Assembly (NCBI GenBank): GCA_030145365.1 | Contig: JAQYVS010000296.1 | Location: 1-9,541, forward strand | Direction of reading: 5' to 3' | From: Desulfofustis sp. | Lineage (GTDB): Bacteria; Desulfobacterota; Desulfobulbia; Desulfobulbales; Desulfocapsaceae | DNA: 9,541 bases | In this document: piece after piece, positions 1 to 6,950 of the stretch | Position numbering within the stretch: position 1 is the first letter of the stretch | Layout: each line of letters begins with the position of its first letter | Position numbers and translations under genes: made by a program | Notes under the pieces: model-generated | The model's input: the letters and a program-made list of their open reading frames with translations, nothing else | Told to the model about the DNA's origin: nothing | The model's database searches: none

Positions 1-579
1 ATAGGTGCCAGGCGGCGGAGAAGACATCGCAATCTGTCCCGCGGCAACTATCCACTCCGTGGCCGTATCTATAGAGATTAAGCTTGTATCTAAGACAAGG
101 TGGAATTGGTTGGCATCAATAAAATCGGCATCGTAATAGCCATTAACAAATATGGCCCGGGCTTTGTCATTATCTCTGACCATTTTCTCCGTCCCGTGAA
201 GGTCATCTGACCCCTCTCGATCAAGAACCCTTTTTACGCGCACAGACAATGGCGCCTGAACCCGGACATGTAACCCACCTGAAAAATTATGCAACGCAGC
301 ATATCCTCCACGACCTAAAATTACGGCATCACCTCGTTTTGCGATTCCTAACATAGTTTTATTCAACATCGAAACAAGATGCCTCGTCTCGAAATCCAGT
401 CGTGACCATAATCTTGGTGGTGATTGATAAAAACTATCCAGATGAACCAGACCATACTGTTCGAGAATCTTCTCGAGTGTTCTTTTCGTAATCAATTCAT
501 ACGACATTTCTTGTGCGACTCGCTCAGCTATGGCCTCACCATCACTACCTAAGAGTCTTGAAATTGTGATAATTGCCAT
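1..579 (-). CDS. Cytidylate kinase-like family protein (C-terminus cut off by window edge)
   Basis: The frame is open from an ATG at 579 to the left edge, giving 193 residues with no stop, so the C-terminus lies outside. A near-ideal ribosome site (GAGGAGG, about 7 nt before the ATG) fixes the start. The N-terminus MAIITISRLLGSDGEAIAER matches the opening of the cytidylate-kinase-like family (Cytidylate_kin2 type), where the P-loop is replaced by an ISR-x-x-GS-x-G turn without the usual P-loop lysine. Further matches are ILGRGGYAAL (about residues 93-102), VRVQAPLSVRVKRVLDRE (about 112-129) and a DNDKARAIFVNGYY segment (about 142-155), which resembles the lid region of these proteins. The fold is that of a nucleoside monophosphate kinase, but the substrate of this subfamily is not established and CMP kinase activity should not be assumed. 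The 239-nt gap to the next gene suggests separate transcription. Confidence 0.82.
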   Translation of the reverse strand, partial: MAIITISRLLGSDGEAIAERVAQEMSYELITKRTLEKILEQYGLVHLDSFYQSPPRLWSRLDFETRHLVSMLNKTMLGIAKRGDAVILGRGGYAALHNFSGGLHVRVQAPLSVRVKRVLDREGSDDLHGTEKMVRDNDKARAIFVNGYYDADFIDANQFHLVLDTSLISIDTATEWIVAAGQIAMSSPPPGTY

Positions 580-632
580 ATTAATTCCTCCTCATAGTGA
601 ACAAAGGTTTGAAGTGAGTGTTTACTCTATTT

Positions 633-664
633 CAGGCAACACATAATGCCTGTAGTCTTTTTTT
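633..664 (+). terminator. Weak terminator-like hairpin on the + strand
   Basis: CAGGCA (633-638) and TGCCTG (647-652) form a 6-bp stem with an 8-nt loop, followed after five bases by seven T (658-664). It has terminator shape only on the + strand, where no gene lies upstream; flanking genes are both on the minus strand. It may block antisense transcription or be chance. The remainder of 580-818 shows no coding signal, and I found no convincing promoter for the kinase-like gene. Confidence 0.25.
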
Positions 665-818
665 CACGATTAGAGAGTTCATGCCATCTTCATATATGTA
701 ATTTTCCAAGTATCCGAATCAATCTGATACCTAAATGTAGGTCACAACATTCTAACCAGTGCGTTTCTTTGTAATCACTGATAGTTGCTGAAATGTGTGT
801 AACTCCCAGCCTAGAAGC

Positions 819-3800
819 CTACTTCTTCCCTTCCTCCCTTAGTTTGATATACCGCTGCCTGGCCAGTTCATAATCGATCCAGTTGTCAAGGTAAGAGCCG
901 AGCGCTTCTCTGTAGTATTTTATGGCAAGGTCTTGGTTTCCCTCGGCCTCAGCTCGAAATCCCAGGGCCGTATAGGCGGTGAGAATCTTTTCAGGTATCG
1001 TTCCGGCTTTCTCGATCAGGTCTTCTTCAGACCGATTATTTATTAATGCCTCACAAATCTGCCGATACCAGGCGGTGTTGGTTTGCGTGCAAAATTCATT
1101 GAGTCGAGCCCGACCTTCTTTCTCTTCTCCCATCTGATATAAAATACCTGGAGCCAGCAGGCTTGTCCCAAGTCTGAGCGGCTCTTCCCGGCCCTGCATT
1201 TGGAGGAAGAGGTCTGCCTCCGCCAAGGCCTGGGGCCATTCCGAGGCCATCACACTATAATATGCTGCAAAAGCCCTGAGCGTCTTATTTGCAGGTTCCA
1301 GCTCGAGAATTTGCAGGAGGATGTCCCGCCGAGCTGCGGGGTCGGCATGTGTTGCTTCGAACTTTGCAATCAGCGGCATGATCCTGTTCGACTGTTCTTC
1401 TCGATCGGTGGCAAGCTCTTGGAGTTTGCCCCTAATGCCAGACATCTCTTCCTGGTTGATACTATATTCTCGAGATAGCTCGGCGAGTGCCAGGTAAAGT
1501 GACCAGTCATCTTTGCTGGCTGAGCTGGCGGCGTTTAATAACAGCTCGCGAGACCTGGGCATGTCCCCTTTGGCCTGATAGATCAGGGCCGCGATGTAGT
1601 AAATCCAGCTCTTTTCAGCAGTTCCGTTCCAACTCTGCAATACCTCCTCGCTGACCTCGCCTGTGCTCAGAATCCGCGCGAGATAGCCGTAGAACTCGCC
1701 GGGTGAGTGCCAATCCAGGTTCAGCAAACGGCTGAGATGAACATTGTCTTTATTACGAGTACCTGACTGATCGGCCATAGAGTGTATCAGGCTTGCCTGG
1801 TAATTCTCCGGATCTATTGACAACAAGCGGTCCAACAGATGTTTCGCTCCAATTATGTCCCCGGTACAATAATGCATTATCGCAGCCGTCATGATAAGTG
1901 ATGGAGCATTGCTATCCTCAAGACCCTGGTCCGCTTTTTGCCGGGCCTCAAACCAATGCCCGGCCATAGCCGTTTCGGTTATGTCCTTTATTTTAGACTC
2001 AGCCGACAGATCAAGAACACCGTTCCATTTGGGTTTACCTGCTTTCAGATCATCGATGAACTTTACCGCGTTGGTCACCGGCAGGACCAGGCCGATATCT
2101 GAGAGCGGCGTGATAACCGTCATGGGTGCGACCGCAACATCGGTGGCAACCGCCGAGGCAATGCCGATCACCTTGCCTCGCCTGTCAATGATGGGCCCGC
2201 CGCTATTGCCTTTGTAGATCGAGGTATCAACCTGGAAAAAATTCTCAAAGGTACGGCGAATGTGCCCCCTGGTAACGCTTACATTAATGACATCAGCCTG
2301 AGTACTACTGCCCAGTGGAAAGCCAAGGGCAATGACGGGTGAAAGGCGCTGCAGTTTGCTTGTGTCGAATGCCCGGTCGAGCGGAAGCGGCAGGAGTCCC
2401 TGTGGAACTCGATCAATTTTCAAAACTGCAAAATCGTCCCTCAAAGGTGCCCTGATTGTCTGGCCCATTCTTGATGGAGGCCTGGCTACACCAGAAACCT
2501 TAACCCCTGGGTTACCACCGCGGCTGAATGCTGATGTCAAGTCATAGATATCTTCGACTTCAGCACTGGTACCGATTCCGACAAGCCGGTTAAATGCTGT
2601 ATCACCTTCAAACCAGAGATGAATTTGGTAATCAAAACGGGGTGTTTTGTCGACTTCTCTAATTCGCTGTATGAGATTAAATATCGTCTCGTCTTCAAGC
2701 CATGGACAGGCCACATGACGATTGGTGAGCAGGTACCCTGAAGAATCAACCAGAAAAGCAGTTCCTTCCCTGCGCTGGCGGTAGAGAATCGTATCTTCAA
2801 CCTGGATCTGGTATTGCACCATGACGAAAGCAACAGATCCGGCATAGCGATTGGCGAAGGCTTCCAGGCTGGCCTCGGAATCGTTTGGTGATCGATCATA
2901 CCAAAAGAAGAAGCCACCGCCAATGATCGCAATGAACGCAATGAGAATTCCGAAAGCGGTAACAGTTTTTCTCAGTCTGCGGACCTCCTTCGCAGTCTCC
3001 TGGGGTGCAATTGTTTCCTCCTCGAGTGCTTCTTCCTGGAGGCGTTTGAGGGAATCTGCAACCTCCTGCATCGAGCCTGGTCGAAGATCCGGGTCGTCAG
3101 CCAGCATAGAGCTGAGCAATACATTGATTTCTTTTGGGAAATCATCTTCCTTTAGCGCCGAGCGGGGATCACTGATCTCCAGGTCGGAACTCAGTATCTG
3201 GGCGAAGATCCGTCCGAGAGACCAAATATCGCTTTTATAATCCAGGGGGCGTTCTCCCACGATATCGGGATGACAGTCAAGCAGGTGCTGCAGCATCGGT
3301 CCCGGTTGTGCCATTTTCGGGTCCAGAAATCTTGACAGTTTGTAATCTATTTTTATATCGACTCGGCCTGGTTCTCCCTTTAATACAAGGATATCATTAA
3401 AAATGAGATGGGGAATGAAATGGCCGCTCTGGTGAAGGCCTGTCAGAATGGCAGCCAACCGATGGAACAGGTCATACACAATGGCAGTATCCTGCAGCCT
3501 TCCAGAACTCAGCAGGCTGCCCCAACTCTCAGCCTCTATCCATTCACTAATCCGGTACCACTTACCGTCAGAGGAACATCCGATTGTGTAGTGTTGGACA
3601 AACCATTCAGCAGGAAGCTTTTGCAGCTCTTCAAGTTCATCTGATAAACGCTGTGCAACCTCTCTATCAACTCCTGATTCTGCGGTGAACAGTCGCAGAG
3701 CAACTGGCGTCTCAGTCTCTTCTTTTATGGCACGGCACAGGATAGAGGCATGACCTTCATGGACAACTTCGAGAATATGAAATGTATCAACGCGCGTCAG

Positions 3801-3884
3801 ACCTTCTGTCACTTCACTGCCGCAGTTCGGGCAGATTTTAACTGATTCGGCCAGCGCCTGACTGCAGGTATAACACAGCTTCAT
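819..3884 (-). CDS. Zinc ribbon - pseudokinase - TM - trypsin-like protease - TPR protein
   Basis: The protein has 1021 residues from the ATG at 3884, chosen because a GGGGGGAG ribosome site precedes it and MKLCYTC starts a zinc ribbon directly; in-frame starts at 3899 (ATG) and 3908 (TTG) have no such site. Domains in order: zinc ribbon with Cys 4, 7, 18 and 21; protein-kinase fold at about 30-283, recognisable from LDYKSDIWSLGRIFAQIL, but with the VAIK lysine replaced by Arg64, HRD aspartate by His159, DFG by DYK and APE by HPD, so probably catalytically dead; basic RRLRK, then one TM helix at about 309-328; trypsin/HtrA-like protease at about 345-615 with His390 (TNRHVA), Asp484 (DDFAVLKI) and Ser561 (GNSGGP), all present; TPR-like helices at about 635-1005. 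There is no PDZ domain. Charge placement predicts the kinase fold in the cytoplasm and the protease and repeats outside. A role in envelope stress or surface-protein processing is inference. The gene appears monocistronic. Confidence 0.9.
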   Translation of the reverse strand: MKLCYTCSQALAESVKICPNCGSEVTEGLTRVDTFHILEVVHEGHASILCRAIKEETETPVALRLFTAESGVDREVAQRLSDELEELQKLPAEWFVQHYTIGCSSDGKWYRISEWIEAESWGSLLSSGRLQDTAIVYDLFHRLAAILTGLHQSGHFIPHLIFNDILVLKGEPGRVDIKIDYKLSRFLDPKMAQPGPMLQHLLDCHPDIVGERPLDYKSDIWSLGRIFAQILSSDLEISDPRSALKEDDFPKEINVLLSSMLADDPDLRPGSMQEVADSLKRLQEEALEEETIAPQETAKEVRRLRKTVTAFGILIAFIAIIGGGFFFWYDRSPNDSEASLEAFANRYAGSVAFVMVQYQIQVEDTILYRQRREGTAFLVDSSGYLLTNRHVACPWLEDETIFNLIQRIREVDKTPRFDYQIHLWFEGDTAFNRLVGIGTSAEVEDIYDLTSAFSRGGNPGVKVSGVARPPSRMGQTIRAPLRDDFAVLKIDRVPQGLLPLPLDRAFDTSKLQRLSPVIALGFPLGSSTQADVINVSVTRGHIRRTFENFFQVDTSIYKGNSGGPIIDRRGKVIGIASAVATDVAVAPMTVITPLSDIGLVLPVTNAVKFIDDLKAGKPKWNGVLDLSAESKIKDITETAMAGHWFEARQKADQGLEDSNAPSLIMTAAIMHYCTGDIIGAKHLLDRLLSIDPENYQASLIHSMADQSGTRNKDNVHLSRLLNLDWHSPGEFYGYLARILSTGEVSEEVLQSWNGTAEKSWIYYIAALIYQAKGDMPRSRELLLNAASSASKDDWSLYLALAELSREYSINQEEMSGIRGKLQELATDREEQSNRIMPLIAKFEATHADPAARRDILLQILELEPANKTLRAFAAYYSVMASEWPQALAEADLFLQMQGREEPLRLGTSLLAPGILYQMGEEKEGRARLNEFCTQTNTAWYRQICEALINNRSEEDLIEKAGTIPEKILTAYTALGFRAEAEGNQDLAIKYYREALGSYLDNWIDYELARQRYIKLREEGKK

Positions 3885-3969
3885 TACTCCCCCCGCCATC
3901 TCGATCAAGACACGTGTAAACTACCGGTCAGCCCGGCAGTCATCCATCAAGCCCTTAAAGAGGGGGAAA

Positions 3970-3986
3970 GGCATAGCAGATATGCC
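3970..3986 (-). other. Small hairpin in the leader of the pseudokinase-protease gene
   Basis: GGCATA and TATGCC form a perfect 6-bp stem around a 5-nt loop, in the leader of about 120 nt between the predicted transcript start and the ATG at 3884. No T-tract follows on the minus strand, so it is not an intrinsic terminator. It does not match a riboswitch class that I recognise. Confidence 0.35.
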
Positions 3987-4012
3987 GCTCAGAGTTTCAT
4001 CCCCTCCTTTAT

Positions 4013-4021
4013 ATTATAACA
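4013..4021 (-). promoter_or_regulatory. Extended -10 promoter for the pseudokinase-protease gene
   Basis: On the minus strand TGT precedes a perfect TATAAT (4018 to 4013), giving a TGn-TATAAT extended -10 element. No good -35 hexamer lies 16-18 nt upstream, which extended -10 promoters tolerate. The start point would be near 4006, leaving a leader of about 120 nt before the ATG at 3884. Confidence 0.5.
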
Positions 4022-4453
4022 CGTAACGGGGTAAGTTGTTTTTAAAAGCCATATCGATATGCAGAACTTGGTCATTCAAACAAATCACATACCCAAATAC
4101 AGTTTGATTGACCTAACCATCTTTCTAACCTCCCGAAGGTGAACGTATCATGTAGATATAGATTTCAGACTAGACGACGATTTCGCTGTTTGGTGGCTGA
4201 AAAAGCTTTGAGATAAAAGGGAAACTCAAAATCTTACTGAATGAATTTGTCGGAACAGTCCATTCGATTACAGAACGAATCATCACCAATTTCAATTTTC
4301 ACTAAATTAATGTTTCGGTAAAGAATTGGCTGTCCGGGCATTGTCAAAATCTGGACAAATCGACAAGAAAACTAGATTAATTCGTTAAGTACAAAAAAAC
4401 GCCATTAGCATTAACCATTTAAAATCAATAACATAGCATGACAGACTCAAAAC
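4022..4453. other. Intergenic region between divergent genes
   Basis: This AT-rich stretch separates the divergent pseudokinase-protease and winged-helix genes. I see no convincing coding frame, tRNA or mobile-element ends. It contains short inverted repeats: TTTGAG/CTCAAA starting near 4207, ATTCG/CGAAT near 4263, and TTGTC/GACAA at 4341-4358. The last is listed separately because its distance from the sigma-54 promoter suits an activator site. Confidence 0.5.
4341..4358 (+). promoter_or_regulatory. Possible upstream activator site for the sigma-54 promoter
   Basis: TTGTC-N8-GACAA is an 18-bp dyad centred roughly 130 bp upstream of the predicted transcription start (near 4481). A second, overlapping dyad TGTCC (4331-4335)/GGACA (4353-4357) surrounds it. 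Sigma-54 promoters need an enhancer-binding ATPase that usually binds a dyad about 80-150 bp upstream, and the position fits. The cognate activator is not in the window, so the assignment is inference. Confidence 0.35.
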
Positions 4454-4469
4454 TGGCACGGAGTCTGCA
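4454..4469 (+). promoter_or_regulatory. Sigma-54 (RpoN) -24/-12 promoter
   Basis: TGGCACGGAGTCTGCA matches the 16-nt consensus TGGCACG-N4-TTGCW at every fixed position except one (CTGC for TTGC). The invariant GG and GC doublets have correct spacing. It lies 40 bp before the ATG at 4510, which puts the predicted start near 4481 and a GGAG ribosome site at 4501-4504. Transcription should depend on RpoN and an AAA+ activator. Confidence 0.8.
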
Positions 4470-4509
4470 AGTTATAAATTAATTACGTTCCTCATATGAT
4501 GGAGCAATA

Positions 4510-4983
4510 ATGACCAGGCAACTCAAAAACGGCCATAATCAATGGCAAATCTTGGCCGTACTCTACGATTACAGCAAACGGTATCCAGACCAGTGGGTGC
4601 CCCGCTATCGTCTAATCAACGACCTTAAAATGGGTGAAACCACCTTTAGTCAGGCCATACAACAACTTGTAGAGCCGCACGACGGTGAAAACCACTTCGA
4701 CTCCTTGGTGGAAATCACCTACCCTTCAATTGCCTATAGGGAGTATCAAGGCGGTGTGGTGCCCTTACCAGACAACGCAACGATGAGTGATGCTTTATTC
4801 GCCATGAAATTTGCATGGGACAGCAACCATGGCCGTCGCCACTTCTATCGTATCACTGAATTAGGCGTTAAACACCTCGACAGCCTCACCTCCCGAAATC
4901 GTCTTAAGTCCGCCCAGCAGGGCCACCCCGGCTATGACCCTGAACAGGATTCCTTGACCCAAGGCATTAAAGCAAACCATTAA
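4510..4983 (+). CDS. Small winged-helix DNA-binding protein under sigma-54 control
   Basis: The product has 157 residues; the ATG follows GGAG with a 5-nt spacer. I do not recognise a named family. Residues 11-55 read as a helix-turn-helix: a helix from WQILAVLYDYSKRY, then WVPRYRLINDLK, a turn MGETT, and a probable recognition helix FSQAIQQLVE (about 46-55). Residues 109-126 (RRHFYRITELGVKHLDSL) have the beta-wing-plus-helix signature YRITELG common at the end of MarR- and PadR-like winged helices. About 50 residues separate these parts, longer than a minimal winged helix, and the last 30 residues are polar and probably disordered. There is no signal peptide or TM segment. A transcription regulator is the natural reading, but the target is unknown. 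Divergence from the upstream gene and convergence with the nitrilase gene mean neither is an operon partner. Confidence 0.75.
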   Translation: MTRQLKNGHNQWQILAVLYDYSKRYPDQWVPRYRLINDLKMGETTFSQAIQQLVEPHDGENHFDSLVEITYPSIAYREYQGGVVPLPDNATMSDALFAMKFAWDSNHGRRHFYRITELGVKHLDSLTSRNRLKSAQQGHPGYDPEQDSLTQGIKANH

Positions 4984-5099
4984 ATAGCCCTGCTGATATT
5001 CCCCATATATTCCAGCAAATCAACACCTACAGATTTGAATTCATAACAGATTAGCCATTGGCGGCCCCCTGTGGAGCGGCTCGTGGAGATAAACAGGAA

Positions 5100-5139
5100 G
5101 ACTCTATAGCCCAACCTTAATCAGTCGGGCTATAGAGTC
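5100..5139. terminator. Perfect 13-bp inverted repeat between convergent genes, likely bidirectional terminator
   Basis: GACTCTATAGCCC (5100-5112) is exactly complementary to GGGCTATAGAGTC (5127-5139) around a 14-nt loop. It lies 116 nt after the winged-helix stop and 68 nt from the nitrilase stop, where a shared terminator is expected. Neither strand has a real T-tract after the stem; the minus strand has only TTCCTGTTT. The terminator role therefore rests on position and stem strength. Confidence 0.5.
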
Positions 5140-5207
5140 GCAGTAGAAAGGTAATGTTTGAGAACTTCAAAATAAGTTTTATCTTCAATATGGCCATGTT
5201 AGAAATG

Positions 5208-6191
5208 TTAACATTCCCCAGTCGTATCGTCCTTATCGGTTTTACAGGTCTGGGAATCTGCGCCTGATAGGACCGTAACCGGTGTCTCCCGCTCATTAAC
5301 AAGCAATTGAAACACATCAGGTCTCGCATAGTGTCCCACCACATCAAAGTCATACTTACCTCTTGCTATTTCAGCCATATCCAGGTCAGCCATGAGGATG
5401 GTTTCATCTTCAAAGTGAGGCTCAACCAGAAAATTTCCAAAGGGGTCAACGATGCAGCTGCCGCCACGTGAAATTATATCCTCTGGATTACCGGATGGGC
5501 ACAAGTCATCTGGATAATCTTTTGCTCTAACGAATTGATTGCATGATAACACGAAACAGCGACCCTCCAACGCAATATGCCGTATACTGGCAAGCCAGGA
5601 ATCTCGATTATCAGCGGTAGGTGCACAATAGAGTTGAATACCTTTGCTGTACATGGCCATTCGCATCAGCGGCATGTAGTTTTCCCAGCAAATAACCGCA
5701 CCGAGTTTTCCCAGTGAAGTATCATATACAGGCAAGGTAGAACCATCACCAAAACCCCACACCAGCCGTTCAGAAGCTGTAGGCATCAGTTTCCGATGTT
5801 TGCCGAGGAACCCATCTGGTGAAAAAAAGAGTGCGGTACAATAGAGTGTGCCACCATCTCGCTCGATTACACCGATAACAAGATGCACTTTATGGTTCTG
5901 AGCCGCTGCTGCAAGTATGTCAACATCGGGGCCGGGTACACCCACAGAACTTGCCCAATACCGCCGAAACATCTCCCGCCCTTCATCTGAGCGTGCACCG
6001 ACCACCGCACCAAAATCCATACCTCTTGGATAGGCTGATATAAAAGCTTCCGGGAATACAATTAGTTCAGCACCTTTAGCCGCAGCATCAGAGGTTAACT
6101 GTATGGTTTTTTCAATTGACCCTTTTCGATCAAAAAAGATCGAAGATGCTTGAACAACGGCTGCACGTACAGAATCTTTAACTATTGGCAT
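5208..6191 (-). CDS. Nitrilase (carbon-nitrogen hydrolase superfamily)
   Basis: The product has 327 residues, a normal nitrilase length; the ATG follows AGGGTGAG. Nitrilases hydrolyse organic nitriles to the carboxylic acid and ammonia in the cytoplasm, usually as spiral oligomers. The catalytic triad is visible: Glu48 in FPEAFIS, Lys134 in HRKLMPT and Cys168 in GAVICWENYMP. The additional conserved Glu141 (SERLVWGFGDGS) is present. The ICWENYMPLMR context and the tail DFDVVGHYARPDVFQLLVNE (to about residue 300) are those of true nitrilases and cyanide hydratases rather than amidases or N-carbamoylases. The final 25 residues are polar and variable, as is usual. Substrate preference (arylaceto-, aliphatic or cyanide) cannot be read from this. 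The gene appears monocistronic, and no strong promoter was found in the 170 bp upstream. No adjacent nitrile hydratase, amidase or aldoxime dehydratase is present, so its pathway is unknown. Confidence 0.92.
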   Translation of the reverse strand: MPIVKDSVRAAVVQASSIFFDRKGSIEKTIQLTSDAAAKGAELIVFPEAFISAYPRGMDFGAVVGARSDEGREMFRRYWASSVGVPGPDVDILAAAAQNHKVHLVIGVIERDGGTLYCTALFFSPDGFLGKHRKLMPTASERLVWGFGDGSTLPVYDTSLGKLGAVICWENYMPLMRMAMYSKGIQLYCAPTADNRDSWLASIRHIALEGRCFVLSCNQFVRAKDYPDDLCPSGNPEDIISRGGSCIVDPFGNFLVEPHFEDETILMADLDMAEIARGKYDFDVVGHYARPDVFQLLVNERETPVTVLSGADSQTCKTDKDDTTGEC

Positions 6192-6562
6192 TCAACTCAC
6201 CCTTTAATCTTGATTTCCATGGAACACTTCCTGACAAAACTAATAATCGAGTTCAATCAATTTTGTTAAAACAAATCGGTAACAGAAAGTCACTTCCTAT
6301 ATGAAGACATTTCTTAGTAAGGTCTATTCATTTGGCATCATAGAAGAGTTGAGATTATTCCTGTGAATGTCTTGCAATTTACCATCCATCTCAATTTCAC
6401 ATATCTACCGAAATTCCAGAGTTTCGTTAAGTTAACATCAGGGAGATATCTCATCTCTCAGAAGCTGATTTGCTGGGAATTGAGCTCAAGAGTATACAGC
6501 CGATGGTCCTCTGAGGTACAACTAATACGAGTCACGACCCGGGGTAAAAGAACTCCGCTGGA
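6192..6562. other. Intergenic region between divergent nitrilase and riboswitch transcript
   Basis: The nitrilase promoter must lie here, but no sigma-70 or sigma-54 site stands out. A 67-codon open frame on the + strand (6363-6566) has no ribosome site and no recognisable protein character. I see no RNA gene or repeat. Confidence 0.4.
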
Positions 6563-6590
6563 TTGACTTTATCCTGAAGTTTCATATAGT
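6563..6590 (+). promoter_or_regulatory. Sigma-70-type promoter of the riboswitch transcript
   Basis: TTGACT (6563-6568) and TATAGT (6585-6590) are separated by 16 nt; each hexamer differs from consensus at one or two positions. The predicted start near 6597 lies about 20 nt before the riboswitch P1 stem at 6620, the usual arrangement for a riboswitch leader. Confidence 0.7.
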
Positions 6591-6619
6591 TTAAGTATGT
6601 CAACAATTAATGGCATTGA

Positions 6620-6695
6620 TACAGGATAAAGCCAAACCTGCCAAATGGTGGGACGGAAAGCCACGGGTCATATGAGACAGCCGGGTTGCCTTGTA
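6620..6695 (+). ncRNA. c-di-GMP-I (GEMM) riboswitch
   Basis: The core signature is GCCAAACC (6631-6638), then GGGACGGAAAGCC (6650-6662), then CAGCCGGGTTGCC (6678-6690), in the order and spacing of the GEMM-I class. P2 is CCTGCC/GGTGGG around AAAT. P3 carries the CGGGTC/GACAGCCG arms with the receptor internal loop. P1 closes with TACAGG (6620-6625) and CTTGTA (6690-6695), including one G-U pair. Relative to the Vibrio cholerae Vc2 RNA, the pair next to the ligand site is swapped from G-C to C-G, a compensatory change. The base at the position equivalent to Vc2 G20 appears to be G, predicting c-di-GMP rather than cGAMP recognition. The P2 loop is not a GNRA tetraloop, a small departure from Vc2. 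Confidence 0.9.
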
Positions 6696-6718
6696 CAAGG
6701 CAATCCGGCATTTTTTTT
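6680..6718 (+). terminator. Riboswitch-controlled intrinsic terminator
   Basis: The arms GCCGGGTTGCCTTG (6680-6693) and CAAGGCAATCCGGC (6696-6709) pair along their full length with one G-T wobble, followed by A and eight T. The left arm includes the 3' half of riboswitch P3 and all of the 3' strand of P1 (6690-6695), so aptamer and terminator cannot form together. Ligand binding should therefore favour read-through, an ON switch. Confidence 0.9.
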
Positions 6719-6950
6719 GGTGAGGGATCTTCTGCTAGATCAGATAAAGAAATTGTTAAAGAATTTTTTCTTTCAGAAAACTATACACATGTAGCTTAGA
6801 GCTCGTCTTGACCATGTTGTTTAATACATATGCCATTAATCCCGCTGGATGATTCAAGGCATTTTAAGGTACTAAATTTACATATATTTATTCATCTTTC
6901 GTAAAGGCTCCTTGGAACCATCTGGTGGGCAAAACATAGGAGGGTTGATT

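Noticed and set aside
1891..2941. Overlapping open frames on both strands inside the pseudokinase-protease gene.
   Set aside because: They are out-of-frame shadows of a long gene with clear domains; none has its own ribosome site or recognisable motif.
6363..6566. A 67-codon open frame on the + strand ahead of the riboswitch promoter.
   Set aside because: No ribosome site, no recognisable protein character, and it runs into the promoter at 6563; best read as non-coding.
6607..6839. 10-bp inverted repeat TTAATGGCAT / ATGCCATTAA flanking the riboswitch and terminator.
   Set aside because: The arms are over 200 nt apart, AT-rich, and no function or mobile-element feature goes with them; chance is a reasonable explanation.
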